This document shows, piece by piece, positions 8,090 to 17,285 of a DNA stretch of 64,000 bases. Under the pieces are notes generated by a model, which had not been told where the DNA came from, made no database searches, and worked only from the letters and a program-made list of their open reading frames with translations. The DNA lies in contig NZ_CP087719.1 in assembly GCF_020991085.1 (NCBI RefSeq), positions 3,244,001 to 3,308,000 of the forward strand, written 5' to 3'. The stretch's first letter is position 1, and each line of letters opens with the position of its first letter. This stretch comes from Roseomonas sp. OT10 (GTDB taxonomy: Bacteria > Pseudomonadota > Alphaproteobacteria > Acetobacterales > Acetobacteraceae). The position numbers and the translations under genes were made by a program.

Positions 8090-9034
8090 TCAGGGGGCGG
8101 GGACCGGCAGCCGGTGGAACAGCGCCTCCACCGTCTTGCGCTCCGGATGCGCCGTGCCGGGGCTGGAGACGGCGGCGGCGCCCGCCGCGACGCCCCAGGC
8201 GAAGGCCTCCTCGGCCGGGCGGCCACGGGACAGGGCCATCACCATCGCGGCGGTGAAGCTGTCCCCGGCGCCGACCGCGCCACGAATCTCCACCTCCAGC
8301 GCCGGCAGGAAGACCGCCCCGGCCTCCGTCGCCAGGATGGCGCCGTCCCGGCCCAGGGTCAGCGCGACCATCTCCGCATGGCCCTCGCGGACCAGGGCGA
8401 TGGCCGCCTCCTCCTGCTCGGCGCGGCCGGGCAGCTTGCGGCCGAGCAACGCCTCGAACTCGCCCAGGCTGGGCTTGATCAGATACGGCCGCTCGCAGAG
8501 GGCCTGCTTCAGCGCCTCGCCCGAGGTGTCGAGCACGAAGCGCCGGTTCCCGCGGCGGCGCGCGATCCGGGCGGCCTGGGCGTAGAAGTCCGCGGGTACG
8601 CCGCGCGGCAGGCTGCCGCTGGCCACCAGCCATTCGCCCTCCGCCTCCTCCAGCGCCTCCAGCGCGGCGCGCCACTCCGCCTCGGCCACCTCCGGCCCTT
8701 CGGGGGTGAAACGGTATTCCTGCCCGCTGCTGCGCTCCAGCACCGTCTGGCTGATGCGGGTGCGGCCGGCGATCGGGATGGTCCGGTGCGGCACACCGCC
8801 CTCCTCGAGCAGCTCCGACAGGAACTGCCCCGTCACCCCGCCCGCCAGCACCAGGGCCAGCGCGTCGCCGCCGAAGGCGGTGACCACGCGGGCGACGTTG
8901 ATGCCGCCGCCGCCGGGGTCCTGGCGCTCGTTGGTGGTGCGGATCTTGCGGATCGGCATCACCTTCTCCGCCTCGCAGGCGATATCGATCGAGGGATTCA
9001 GCGTGAGGGTCACGATGCGGGCCGTCGTCGTCAC
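8090..9034 (-). CDS. pfkB: PfkB-family hexose-phosphate kinase (1-phosphofructokinase/Pfk-2 type)
   Basis: A 314-residue sugar kinase of the ribokinase/PfkB family, expected to phosphorylate fructose-6-phosphate, fructose-1-phosphate or tagatose-6-phosphate. The N-terminus TLTLNPSIDIACE and the GGGGINVARV motif (about 42-51) are those of the 1-phosphofructokinase/Pfk-2 branch. The ATP and anion-hole motif AVGAGDSFTAAMV with the catalytic Asp lies near residue 250. There is no FruA PTS gene next to it, so a Pfk-2-like glycolytic role is slightly favoured over the fructose-PTS role. It probably forms a unit with the downstream P450, an unusual pairing. Confidence 0.85.
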   Translation of the reverse strand: MTTTARIVTLTLNPSIDIACEAEKVMPIRKIRTTNERQDPGGGGINVARVVTAFGGDALALVLAGGVTGQFLSELLEEGGVPHRTIPIAGRTRISQTVLERSSGQEYRFTPEGPEVAEAEWRAALEALEEAEGEWLVASGSLPRGVPADFYAQAARIARRRGNRRFVLDTSGEALKQALCERPYLIKPSLGEFEALLGRKLPGRAEQEEAAIALVREGHAEMVALTLGRDGAILATEAGAVFLPALEVEIRGAVGAGDSFTAAMVMALSRGRPAEEAFAWGVAAGAAAVSSPGTAHPERKTVEALFHRLPVPAP

Positions 9035-9172
9035 GCGCGTCTCCTGCTTCCTGGCGGATGGGTCAGGGCCAGGGATAGCGGACCCGGCGGCCCCGGGCCA
9101 CGCGGGCTGAACGCCGCGCCGGCCGCGAGGTCACGGGCGGGGAGGCGCGCGCCCCCGCCGCCCCGCCATCCG

Positions 9173-9964
9173 TCAGCGGCGCGAGGCGGCCTCGCCGCCC
9201 CTGCCGGGCGACGGCGCCGGGACGGCGGCCAGGCGGATCGGGCGCAGGCGGGCCAGGGGCGGCAGCAGCGCCTCCGCCACCCGCCGGGGGTCGCGGACCG
9301 TGTCGGCCGCCTGACGCAGCGCCTGGGCCAGCAGGTCGGCCAGGACGGCGTCGCGCGCGCGGTCCAGCCCGGCCAGCCAGCCTTCCAGCCAGCGCCGGGC
9401 CGGCACCGTCAGGGACAGCCCCGGCAGCGCCAGGGCCACCGCGACCTCCTCCAGTGCCAGCACCTCCCGCCACGCGGCCATGCGGTCCGACCAGCCGGGC
9501 TGCATCCGCTGCAGCAGGGCGCCGAAGACGCCGCCGCGGCAGGCGCAGCCGCTGCCGGACAGCAGGGCGTCCAGCGCCGCCAGGGCTTCCTTCGGTGCCG
9601 CATCGAGCCAGCCGCAGGCGGCGCCGAAGGCCACCAGCGGGTCCGGGTCCAGTGCCAGGAAGGTGGCCCAAGCCAGGGCGGGGACGCGGCGGCCGTCCCG
9701 ATGCGCCCGCATCGCCTCGACCGCGGAGCGGCGGGCGGCCGGAGGCAGCCCGTTGGCCAGGCCGAAGGCGTAGAGGTCCCGCATGGCGCCCAGGGCATCC
9801 GCATCGGGGCTGCGGATCTGGCGCAGCGACTCGCCCACCAGCAGATCCGGGAAGCCGGGCCAGGCGCTGATCCGCCGGTCCAGCGAAGGGTGGGCCATGA
9901 TCTGCTCGAACAGGGCCGGCTCTTCCAGGAACAGGGGGACCCAGGACTTGGGGCGGTTCGGCAT
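9173..9964 (-). CDS. Hypothetical protein, helical
   Basis: I do not recognise this 263-residue protein. It is rich in Ala, Leu, Arg and Asp, with predicted helical stretches such as EALAALDALL and DAVLADLLAQALRQAADTV, so a HEAT-like or other all-helical fold is possible. There is no signal peptide, no membrane segment and no obvious catalytic motif. One CACRGG segment near residue 144 holds the only two cysteines that lie close together. Codon use matches the neighbours (strong G/C third positions), which supports it being real. It is divergent from the Hsp70 gene at 10154, with about 190 bases between them. Confidence 0.65.
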   Translation of the reverse strand: MPNRPKSWVPLFLEEPALFEQIMAHPSLDRRISAWPGFPDLLVGESLRQIRSPDADALGAMRDLYAFGLANGLPPAARRSAVEAMRAHRDGRRVPALAWATFLALDPDPLVAFGAACGWLDAAPKEALAALDALLSGSGCACRGGVFGALLQRMQPGWSDRMAAWREVLALEEVAVALALPGLSLTVPARRWLEGWLAGLDRARDAVLADLLAQALRQAADTVRDPRRVAEALLPPLARLRPIRLAAVPAPSPGRGGEAASRR

Positions 9965-10153
9965 GGCAGTCCATTCGGGGAGGCGCGGCGACGTTGTTGC
10001 GCCGCAACGCTTAGCGAAGGGTTAACGGCGCCCGAGCCCGGAAAGGCTTCGCTCAACCCCTGTCCCGGCGCCGCCCGGGGTTTGCGGGGCGACCGAATAC
10101 GGGCACACCCACGCCCCCTCCCCTCCCTCCCCTCCTTCCCCTGGACCTGCGCC

Positions 10154-11443
10154 ATGCCCCCGGTGATCGGCATCGACTTCGGCACGACCAACAGCGTCGT
10201 CGCGTTGCTGCAGCCGGACGGGCAGGTGGCCACCGCGCGCTATGCCGTGGGCGCGGCGGAGCTGGAGGTGTTCCGCTCCGTCCTCTGCTTCTGGGCGGAG
10301 GAAGGGGTCTCCGGCCGCGCCGCGCTGCGCCATGCGACGGGACCGGCGGCGATCGACGCCTATCTGGACGATCCGCTGGGCAGCCGCCTGATCATGTCGC
10401 TCAAGAGCTACCTGGCGCAGCGCAGCCTGGGCGAGGTGCGCATCCTGGGCCGGGCCTATCCGCTGGAGGATCTGGCGGCGCTGCTGCTGCGCGGGCTGCT
10501 GGGCGCCGCCGCGGGCAGCCTGGGCGGCATGGGGGCGCTGGCCGGGGCGCATGTGGTGGCGGGGCGGCCGGTGCGCTTCGTGGGCGGGACGGCCGACGAC
10601 GCCCTGGGCGAGCGCCGGCTGCGCGGCGCCTTCGCCGCCGCGGGCTGGCGAGACCTGACCGTGGCGCTGGAGCCGGAGGCGGCGGGCCACCGCTTCGCCG
10701 CCACGCTGGAGGGGGCGGCCACCGTGCTGGTCGGGGATTTCGGCGGCGGCACCAGCGACTTCTCGATCCTGCGCTTCGATCCCGGCGCCCGCCGGCGGGT
10801 CGAGGCGCTGGGCCATGCCGGCGTCGGGCTGGCGGGCGACGCGCTGGACTACCGCATCATCGACCGGGTGATCTCGCCGCTGCTGGGCAAGGGCAGCCAC
10901 TACACGGTGATGGGCGGCAGCCCCCTGCCCGTCCCGCCCGCCTGGTACGCCAGCTTCGCCCGCTGGCACCGGCTGTCGCTGATGCGCGCGCCGAAGACGC
11001 TGCGCGAGATCGGCGAGGTGATGCGTACGGCGGAGGCGCCGGAGCGGCTGGCGCATCTGGTGCGGCTGGTCGAGGACGAGGCGGGCTATGCGCTCTACCA
11101 GGCCGTCTCCTCGGCCAAGGCGGAGCTGTCGCGGGCGGCGAGCACGGTGCTGCGCTTCGCCCATGGCGGGTTCCGGGTGGAGGCGGAGGTCGCCCGCGCC
11201 GATTTCGAGGGCTGGATCGCGCCGGAGCTGGCGCAGTTCGGCACGGCCATCGACCGCGCCCTGGCCGATGCGGGGCTGCGCGCGGCGGAGGTGGACCGGG
11301 TCTTCCTGACCGGCGGCACCTCCCTGGTCCCGGCGGTGCGGCGGCTGTTCGAGACCCGCTTCGACCCCGCGCGGATCGCGGGGGGCAGCGAGTTCGTCTC
11401 GGTGGCCGAGGGGCTGGCGCTGATCGGCGGCGCGGGGCGGTAG
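10154..11443 (+). CDS. Hsp70-family protein lacking the substrate-binding domain (YegD-like)
   Basis: A 429-residue actin/Hsp70 ATPase domain protein. Motifs in order: phosphate-1 GIDFGTTNSVV at the N-terminus, phosphate-2 VGDFGGGTSDFSIL near residue 196, and the adenosine motif FLTGGTSLVPAVRRLF near 385. DnaK is about 640 residues with a beta-sandwich and lid; here the protein ends after the nucleotide-binding domain, as in YegD-type proteins, so it is not a normal DnaK. The ATG at 10154 places the phosphate-1 loop at its usual position; the long reading frame upstream is a shadow. No DnaJ or GrpE gene is near. The client is unknown. Confidence 0.85.
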   Translation: MPPVIGIDFGTTNSVVALLQPDGQVATARYAVGAAELEVFRSVLCFWAEEGVSGRAALRHATGPAAIDAYLDDPLGSRLIMSLKSYLAQRSLGEVRILGRAYPLEDLAALLLRGLLGAAAGSLGGMGALAGAHVVAGRPVRFVGGTADDALGERRLRGAFAAAGWRDLTVALEPEAAGHRFAATLEGAATVLVGDFGGGTSDFSILRFDPGARRRVEALGHAGVGLAGDALDYRIIDRVISPLLGKGSHYTVMGGSPLPVPPAWYASFARWHRLSLMRAPKTLREIGEVMRTAEAPERLAHLVRLVEDEAGYALYQAVSSAKAELSRAASTVLRFAHGGFRVEAEVARADFEGWIAPELAQFGTAIDRALADAGLRAAEVDRVFLTGGTSLVPAVRRLFETRFDPARIAGGSEFVSVAEGLALIGGAGR

Positions 11444-11624
11444 CGGCGTCGGCGCTGTCCGCCGCCCGGGGACCAGCCCGGAGGGGCGGCCGCGGGGCGG
11501 TCCTGCACCCCGGGGCGGCGGTCCCTGGCGCGGCTTTTGCTCGGCTTCCGCCACAGGGGCAGCCCGGCCCCGTCACCTCGGCCCGCCGGCGCCGCCGGCG
11601 GCCATGACCGTCCAGGATCCGCCG

Positions 11625-12656
11625 ATGACCCTCCTCCCGCGACGCATCGCCCTTGGCGCCGGATTGGGCGCCGCCAGCGCGCTGGCCATGCCGGGCCTGG
11701 TCCTGGGCCAGAGCCTGCCGAAGCTGCGCTTCACCATCGACTGGGCGCGGCAGGGGCCCAACGCCTATGTCACCCTGACCCGCGAGAAGGGCTTCTTCCG
11801 CGAGGCCGGGGTGGACGCCACGGTGGACCGCGGCTTCGGTTCAGGCCGCGTGCCCGTGGACATCGCGGGCGGTGCCTATGACATGGGCCAAGCGGACATC
11901 AACCCGGTCATCAAGTTCATGGCCGAGAACCCGAATGCCGGGCTGGTCGTGGTCGGCGTCTGGGGCGACCGCTCGCTGCTCTGCGCCACGGTGCGCGCCG
12001 ACGGGCCGATCCGCACGCCGAAGGACCTGGAGGGCAAGACCCTGGCCGCGCCGGAATCCGATGCGGGCCGGCAGCTCTTCCCCGCCTTCGCCAAGGCGGC
12101 GGGGATCGACGCCGCCAAGGTCAACTGGATGACGGTCAGCCCCGAGCTGCGTGAGCCGATGCTGGTGCAGAAGCGCGCCGACGGCATCACCGGCGCCGTC
12201 ACCTCCTCGGGCATGTCGCTCAAGGCGCTGGGCATGGACTTCCCGCAGCAGCGGATCATGTACTACCGCGACTACGGGCTGGACCTGCTCGGCACCTGCT
12301 TCCTCACCACGCGCGCCTTCATCGAGAAGAACCCGGAAGTGGTGCGCGGCGCGCTGAAGGCGCTGTTCCGCGGGCTGATCTACACCAACGGCCACCGCGA
12401 GGAGGCCATCACGATCCTCAAGCAGGTCGAGCCGCTGACCGACGTGGCGATCGAGAGCCAGCGCCAGGACCTCAGCTTCGAGGAGCAGGTCTCCTCCGAC
12501 CACGTGAAGGCGAACGGCCTGTCCAACCCGGACAAGGCGCGCTTCCAGAAGGCGCTGGCGACCGTCGAGGAGGCCTATGGCCTGACGCCGAAGCTGCAGG
12601 TCGCGGCGATCTACAACGACAGCTTCCTGCCGCCGCTGGCGGACCGCCGGTTGTGA
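11625..12656 (+). CDS. ABC transporter substrate-binding protein, NMT1/SsuA family (copy 1)
   Basis: A periplasmic receptor for an ABC importer of the nitrate/sulfonate/pyrimidine-precursor class. The N-terminus LLPRRIALGAGLGAASALAMPG is a Tat-like or Sec signal. The mature part starts KLRFTIDWARQGPNAYV, followed by TREKGFFREAGVD, the standard NMT1 opening. I prefer the ATG at 11625 over the one at 11604 because AGGA sits 7 bases upstream. About 343 residues. The next gene encodes a close paralogue, overlapping by 4 bases (GTGA), so this is a tandem duplication. The ligand is unknown; the linked 2-oxoglutarate oxygenase hints at an organic sulfonate, amine or aromatic compound. Confidence 0.85.
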   Translation: MTLLPRRIALGAGLGAASALAMPGLVLGQSLPKLRFTIDWARQGPNAYVTLTREKGFFREAGVDATVDRGFGSGRVPVDIAGGAYDMGQADINPVIKFMAENPNAGLVVVGVWGDRSLLCATVRADGPIRTPKDLEGKTLAAPESDAGRQLFPAFAKAAGIDAAKVNWMTVSPELREPMLVQKRADGITGAVTSSGMSLKALGMDFPQQRIMYYRDYGLDLLGTCFLTTRAFIEKNPEVVRGALKALFRGLIYTNGHREEAITILKQVEPLTDVAIESQRQDLSFEEQVSSDHVKANGLSNPDKARFQKALATVEEAYGLTPKLQVAAIYNDSFLPPLADRRL

Positions 12657-13696
12657 GCGCGGTGGCGTTCGGCCGGCGGGGCCTGCTCGCCGCCGGCGGG
12701 ACGCTGGCGGCCGCCCCCCTGGCCCGGCCCGGGATCGCGCGGGCGGAGGGGGCTGCGAAGCGTGTCCGCTTCACGCTCGACTGGGCCTTCCAGGGCCCCA
12801 ATTCCTATGCGCTGCTGGGGCGCGACAAGGGCTTCTTCCGCGAGGAGGGGATCGACCTCGCCCTCAGCCGCGGCTTCGGCTCCGGCCGGGTGCCGGTGGA
12901 CGTGGCCGCCGGCACCTTCGACATGGGGCAGGGGGACATCAACCCGACGCTGAAGTTCATGGCGGAGAACCCCTCCAGCGGGCTGGTCGCGGTCGCGGTG
13001 GCGGCGGACCGCAGCGGCCTCTGCGTCACCGCCAAGGGCGACGGGCCCATCCGCCTGCCGAAGGACCTGGAGGGCCGCGTGCTCTGCGCCCCGGACATCG
13101 ACGCCGGGCGGCAGCTCTTCCCCGCCTTCGCCCGGGCCGCGGGCATCGACATGAAGCGCACGGAATGGCTGACGGTGCGGGCCGAGCTGCGCGAGCCGAT
13201 GCTGCTGCAGGGGCGGGCGGACGCCATCACCGGCATCGTCACCAGCACGGCGCTGTCGCTGAAGGCGCTCGGCCTCGACCTGCCGCAGCAGCGCATCCTG
13301 TTCTACCGCGACCACGGGCTCGACCTCTATGCCACCTGCTACCTGACCACGCGGGACTACCTGGCGCGCGAGCCCGGGGCGGTGCGCGGCATGCTTCGCG
13401 CGCTGTTCCGGAGCCTTTCCTACACCTATCGGCACCCGGAGGAGGCGATCGCCGCGCTGGTGAAGGCGGAGCCGCTGAGCGAGGCGCCGATCGAGCTGGA
13501 GCGCTACCGCTTCAACGCGGAGCAGCACCTGGTCACCGAGAACGTGCTGCGCAACGGCTTGTCCTCGGTCGATCCGGCGCGGCTCGGGCGCGGGATCCGC
13601 GCGGTGGAGGAGGCCTTCGGCCTGCCGCCGCGGCTGAGGCCCGAGGATGTCTATACCGACGCCTACCTGCCGCCGCGCGAGATGCGGATGCTGTGA
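12653..13696 (+). CDS. ABC transporter substrate-binding protein, NMT1/SsuA family (copy 2)
   Basis: A tandem paralogue of the preceding gene: the same FTLDWAFQGPNSY opening, GFGSGRVPVD, DMGQGDINP, KDLEG, DAGRQLFPAFA, ELREPML and YRDHGLDL segments occur in the same order. It starts at a GTG overlapping the stop of copy 1 and has a hydrophobic export signal (RRGLLAAGGTLAAAPLARPG). 347 residues. Since duplicated receptors usually diverge in ligand preference, the two may feed one permease with related substrates or form a heterodimer; both are inferences. It is followed after 31 bases by the oxygenase gene with a good GAGGAAGGA site. Confidence 0.85.
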   Translation: MSAVAFGRRGLLAAGGTLAAAPLARPGIARAEGAAKRVRFTLDWAFQGPNSYALLGRDKGFFREEGIDLALSRGFGSGRVPVDVAAGTFDMGQGDINPTLKFMAENPSSGLVAVAVAADRSGLCVTAKGDGPIRLPKDLEGRVLCAPDIDAGRQLFPAFARAAGIDMKRTEWLTVRAELREPMLLQGRADAITGIVTSTALSLKALGLDLPQQRILFYRDHGLDLYATCYLTTRDYLAREPGAVRGMLRALFRSLSYTYRHPEEAIAALVKAEPLSEAPIELERYRFNAEQHLVTENVLRNGLSSVDPARLGRGIRAVEEAFGLPPRLRPEDVYTDAYLPPREMRML

Positions 13697-13727
13697 GGGG
13701 CCGGAGGAACCGCAGAGGAAGGACGAG

Positions 13728-14702
13728 ATGAGCAACGCCGTCGACCGCATCCCCACCGTGGATTTCGCGCCCTTCCTGTCCGGCGACGCCGCCGGGCGGG
13801 CCGCCACCGTCGCCGCGCTGGGCGACACCTTCCAACGCTACGGCTTCGTCTCGCTGGTCGGGCACGGGCTGCCGCCCGAGGTGGTGCAGGGCGCCTTCGA
13901 CGCCGCGCAGGAGTTCTTCGCCCGGCCGGAGGAGGAGAAGCGCCTGGTGCAGGACAAGCGCAACAACCGCGGCTTCGTGCCGATGTTCGACAGCCAGCTG
14001 GCCGGCCAGAAGCCCAGCGGCCACGAGGCCTTCAGCATCGGCCATCCGGACCGCCCGGACGATCCGGAGCTGCTGGCGCTGCCCTTCTACAGCCCGACGC
14101 CCTGGCCGGAGCTGCCGGGCTTCCGCGAGCGGATCGAGCCCTGCTACCGCGCCATGTTCGGCCTGGGCGAGGCGATCCTGCGCGCCTGCGCCCTGCATCT
14201 GGGCGCGCCGGAGGACTTCTTCGCCGAGATGTCGCGCCAGACCTACTCCAACATGCGGGTCATCCACTACCCGCCGCAGGAGGCGGTCGCCGAGACCTCC
14301 GAGTTCGGTGTCAGCGCGCATGTGGACCGCGGCCTGATCACCCTCCTCATCCAGGACATGAACGGCGGCCTGTCGGTGCAGACGCCGGAAGGCGACTGGC
14401 TGCCCGTGGTGCCCGACCCGAAGGCGGTGGTGATCAATGTCGGCCGGCTGCTGCGGCACTGGACCAACGGCCGCTACCCGGCCGCGCTGCACCGGGTGAT
14501 CAACAGCTCCGGTCGCGAGCGCTACTCCATGCCGCTCTTCGTCCACCCCTCCTTCCACACGGTGATCGACCCGCAGGCGCTGGTCGGCGAAGCGCCCGCC
14601 AAGCCGGACTACGCGCCGATCGTGGCGGGCGAGAGCGTCTATGCCGGCTTCCAGCGCGACCGCGTGTCGTGGAAGCAGCCGGAGGCCGCCGGGGCGATGT
14701 AG
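13728..14702 (+). CDS. 2-oxoglutarate/Fe(II)-dependent oxygenase, isopenicillin N synthase-like
   Basis: A 324-residue double-stranded beta-helix oxygenase of the IPNS/ACC-oxidase/gibberellin-oxidase type. The iron triad is His198-x-Asp200 (SAHVDRGLITLL) and His255 (AALHRVINS). The 2-oxoglutarate-binding Arg265-x-Ser267 lies in RERYSMPLF. The N-terminal cap domain IPTVDFAPF and YGFVSLVGHG is also typical. The true start is the ATG at 13728, preceded by GAGGAAGGA. It sits inside an ABC-uptake operon, so it probably hydroxylates or oxidatively cleaves the imported compound. The substrate cannot be deduced. Confidence 0.88.
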   Translation: MSNAVDRIPTVDFAPFLSGDAAGRAATVAALGDTFQRYGFVSLVGHGLPPEVVQGAFDAAQEFFARPEEEKRLVQDKRNNRGFVPMFDSQLAGQKPSGHEAFSIGHPDRPDDPELLALPFYSPTPWPELPGFRERIEPCYRAMFGLGEAILRACALHLGAPEDFFAEMSRQTYSNMRVIHYPPQEAVAETSEFGVSAHVDRGLITLLIQDMNGGLSVQTPEGDWLPVVPDPKAVVINVGRLLRHWTNGRYPAALHRVINSSGRERYSMPLFVHPSFHTVIDPQALVGEAPAKPDYAPIVAGESVYAGFQRDRVSWKQPEAAGAM

Positions 14703-14972
14703 CGCGCCAGGCTCCAGGATCGCGCCGCGCCCGGTCGCCGGGGTGCGGCCCGATCCGGGGCCGCCTCCCGCGCCCGCAGCCCTGGCGTGGACGGCGCGTG
14801 GGGCGGGCCTTCGCTCCGGTGCGATACCGGCAAGGGCCGTGACGGGCGGCGCCCCCCTCCCCTCGGCCACGGGTCCTGCATGGCCGCGCCTTGGGCCGCG
14901 CCATGGGCCGCACCAAGCCATCGGTCTGGCATGCGGCTTGCCCTGCCGGCCGGACCCAAGAACGAGCCTGCC

Positions 14973-15512
14973 ATGAACGACCATGCCCCGCTGCCGCATA
15001 CGCCCGCAGGCCCGCCGGCCGAGCCGCTGGTGGCCGGCCTGTTCCACGTGGCGGTGAAGACGAACGACCTCGCCGCCACCGTCGCCTTCTATTGCGGCAT
15101 CCTCGGCCTGCGGGAGACGCACCGGCCCGACTTCGGCTACCCGGGCGCCTGGCTCTCCGTGCCGCTACCGGGCGGGCCGGCGTTGCTGCACGTCTATGCC
15201 GGCGGACCGGCCCTGGGGGCGGAGGGACGGGCGCCCATGGGCACGGCGGCGATCGACCACGTCTCCCTCGCCTGCCGCGGCTACCACGCCTTCGTCGCGC
15301 GCTTCCGGGCGGCGGGGCTGGACTGGCGGGAGTTCCTGGTGCCCGGCACCACCCTCTGGCAGCTCTTCGTCTACGACCCTTCCGGCGTGCAGCTGGAGCT
15401 GACCTTCGAGGGCGCCGCCGAGGACGGCCCGCCGCCCGACATGTCGGAGGGCCGCCGCTACGTCGCCGGCAGCAGCTTCTTCGACCCCGCCGCCTATCCG
15501 AAGCTCGGCTGA
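14973..15512 (+). CDS. VOC-superfamily (glyoxalase/dioxygenase fold) protein
   Basis: A 179-residue VOC protein. The opening LFHVAVKTNDLAATVAFYCGILGL is the characteristic first beta-alpha-beta module with a metal-ligand His. The second module has IDHVSLACRGYHAFVARFRAAGL, and DPSGVQLELTFE supplies the terminal Glu ligand. It could be an isomerase, a lyase or an extradiol dioxygenase; the single-domain size fits a glyoxalase-like enzyme. The ATG at 14973 follows the oxygenase gene by 270 bases in which I see no gene. It is 11 bases upstream of the third binding-protein gene and probably transcribed with it. Confidence 0.8.
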   Translation: MNDHAPLPHTPAGPPAEPLVAGLFHVAVKTNDLAATVAFYCGILGLRETHRPDFGYPGAWLSVPLPGGPALLHVYAGGPALGAEGRAPMGTAAIDHVSLACRGYHAFVARFRAAGLDWREFLVPGTTLWQLFVYDPSGVQLELTFEGAAEDGPPPDMSEGRRYVAGSSFFDPAAYPKLG

Positions 15513-15523
15513 GGAGACCCGCC

Positions 15524-16492
15524 ATGCACCGCCGCCCCCTCCTCGCCACCCTGCCGGCCCTGGCCCTGCCCTTCCTCGCGCGCGGCGCGCAGGCCGCGGA
15601 TGCAATGAAGGTCGCGGTCTTCAACGTCTCCTCCGCCCTGCCCTTCTACGTGGCGCAGGAGCGCGGGCTGTTCGCGGAGCAGGGCCTCGCCGTCACCGCC
15701 GTGCCGCTGCAGACCGCGCCGCTGATCGTCCAGGCGCTGGTCTCGGGCGACGTGGACGCGGCCGCCAACCTCGTCACGCTGGAGGGGGCGAATATCAACG
15801 CCCGCCGCGCCGGCACGGCCGTCTACATCAGCCTGAACGGGCAGAACGCGCAGTACCAGATGGAGCAGTTCATCGTCCGCCCGAACTGGCAGGGCACGAC
15901 GCTGCGCGACCTGAAGGGCGCGCGCATCGTCTCCGCCCCCGGTCCCGCGAACCTCTCGGCGGCGCGCGCGGTGCTGGCCTCCGTCGGGCTGAAGGAAGGG
16001 ACGGACTACACGATCACCGAGCAGCAGATGGGCGTCCACGTCGGCGCGCTGGCCGCCGGCACCTTCGACGCCGCCTATACGCTGGAGCCCCAGGCGACCA
16101 TCGCCGAGCGCCAGGGCGTCGCCCGGCGGCTGGAGGCGGGGGTGATCGCCACCCACCTGATCGGCCGGCCGGGCGCCAATGCCTGGGCGGCCGGCACCGC
16201 GCTGCCGCAGCGCCTCCTCGATGCGAAGCCCGACGTGGCGCGCCGCTTCGCCGCCGCCTGGGCGAAGGCGTGCCAGGTGGCGCGGGAGGACGCCTCGGCG
16301 CGCGAGCTGCTGGTGCGCTTCATGAACACCTCCGCCGAGCTCGCGCCCACCATCCCGCTGGTGAACTTCCGCATGGTGCGCGACCTGAGCGGGCAGGATG
16401 TCGCGGACTTCCAGAAATTCGTGGACCTCGCCGTGGCCCAGGGCGTGGTGCGGGAGAAGATCGACGTGAAGACCTTCCTGCGCGCCCTGTGA
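15524..16492 (+). CDS. ABC transporter substrate-binding protein, NMT1/SsuA family (third receptor)
   Basis: A 322-residue periplasmic binding protein with a clear signal peptide (RRPLLATLPALALPFLARGAQA). The mature start MKVAVFNVSSALPFYVAQERGLFAEQGL is that of NMT1/THI5-type receptors. It is only distantly related to the two tandem receptors upstream, lacking their GFGSGRVPVD and DAGRQLFPAF blocks. It is directly followed by the ATPase (10 bases) and permease genes, so it is the best candidate for the cognate receptor of this transporter. Confidence 0.87.
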   Translation: MHRRPLLATLPALALPFLARGAQAADAMKVAVFNVSSALPFYVAQERGLFAEQGLAVTAVPLQTAPLIVQALVSGDVDAAANLVTLEGANINARRAGTAVYISLNGQNAQYQMEQFIVRPNWQGTTLRDLKGARIVSAPGPANLSAARAVLASVGLKEGTDYTITEQQMGVHVGALAAGTFDAAYTLEPQATIAERQGVARRLEAGVIATHLIGRPGANAWAAGTALPQRLLDAKPDVARRFAAAWAKACQVAREDASARELLVRFMNTSAELAPTIPLVNFRMVRDLSGQDVADFQKFVDLAVAQGVVREKIDVKTFLRAL

Positions 16493-16502
16493 GGAGCGGG
16501 GC

Positions 16503-17285
16503 TTGAGCGTCGTCCGGCTTCCGACCGCGCGCCTCGCCCTCACGGTGCGGGGCCTGCGGAAGTTCTTCGCCGGGCAGCCGGTCTATGACGGCTTCGACCT
16601 CCAGGTGCGGCAGGGCGACATCCTGTCCATCTTCGGCCCGAACGGCTGCGGCAAGTCGACGCTGATCAACATGCTGGCGGGGCTGCTGCCGACCGACGGC
16701 GGCGAGATCCTGTTCGACGGCCGCCTGCCGGCCGAGGTGCGGATCGGCTACGTCTTCCAGAACTACCGCGAGGCGCTGTTCCCCTGGCGCCGCGCCGCCG
16801 ACAACATCCGCTACCCGCTGCGGCTGATGGGCCTGCCGCGCGCGGAGATCGAGCGGCGGGTCGAGGCGCTGAGCGCCGATTTCCGCGTGCGCTTCGACCT
16901 GAACCGCTATCCCTACGAGCTGTCGGGCGGGCAGCAGCAGCTCGTCTCCATCATGCGCGCGCTGGCGGTGGAGCCGGAGGTGCTGTTCCTGGACGAGCCC
17001 TTCTCCGCACTCGACTACGAGACGACGCTCTCGCTGCGCGAGCTGTTGCAGGACGTGCTGAAGCGGGCCGGGGTGACGACGCTGCTGGTCTCGCACGACC
17101 TGGAGGAATCCATCGTGCTGGGCGACCGCGTGCTGATGCTGACCCGCCGGCCCACGCGCGTCGCCGACGACGTGCCCGTGCCGCTGTTCTGGCCGCGCAC
17201 GGCGGAGACGCTCTCCGACCTCGACTTCGTCGCCATCAAGCGCCGCTGCCTCGACGCCTTCACCCGCGCCGTGCAGGCGGCATGA
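16503..17285 (+). CDS. ABC transporter ATP-binding protein, SsuB/TauB/NrtD type
   Basis: A 260-residue cytosolic ATPase powering the adjacent permease. Walker A is GPNGCGKST (about residues 46-54), the Q-loop is around FQNYREALFPWR, the signature is LSGGQQQLV, Walker B is LFLDEPFSALD and the H-loop is LLVSHD. The YREALFPWR segment is typical of nitrate/sulfonate/taurine importers. It starts at a TTG with GAGGAGCGG upstream. Its stop overlaps the permease start (ATGA). Confidence 0.92.
   Translation: MSVVRLPTARLALTVRGLRKFFAGQPVYDGFDLQVRQGDILSIFGPNGCGKSTLINMLAGLLPTDGGEILFDGRLPAEVRIGYVFQNYREALFPWRRAADNIRYPLRLMGLPRAEIERRVEALSADFRVRFDLNRYPYELSGGQQQLVSIMRALAVEPEVLFLDEPFSALDYETTLSLRELLQDVLKRAGVTTLLVSHDLEESIVLGDRVLMLTRRPTRVADDVPVPLFWPRTAETLSDLDFVAIKRRCLDAFTRAVQAA

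Noticed and set aside
7679-10153. Upstream extension of the Hsp70 frame
   Set aside because: The frame is open only by composition; the ATG at 10154 gives the conserved GIDFGTTNS start.
11444-11624. TPP riboswitch before the NMT1-type receptor genes
   Set aside because: NMT1 similarity suggested a thiamine link, but I found neither the CUGAGA core nor the paired helix arrangement of a THI element.
14703-14972. Extra gene between the oxygenase and VOC genes
   Set aside because: Open frames here give no family-like protein and lack ribosome sites; the VOC gene starts at 14973.
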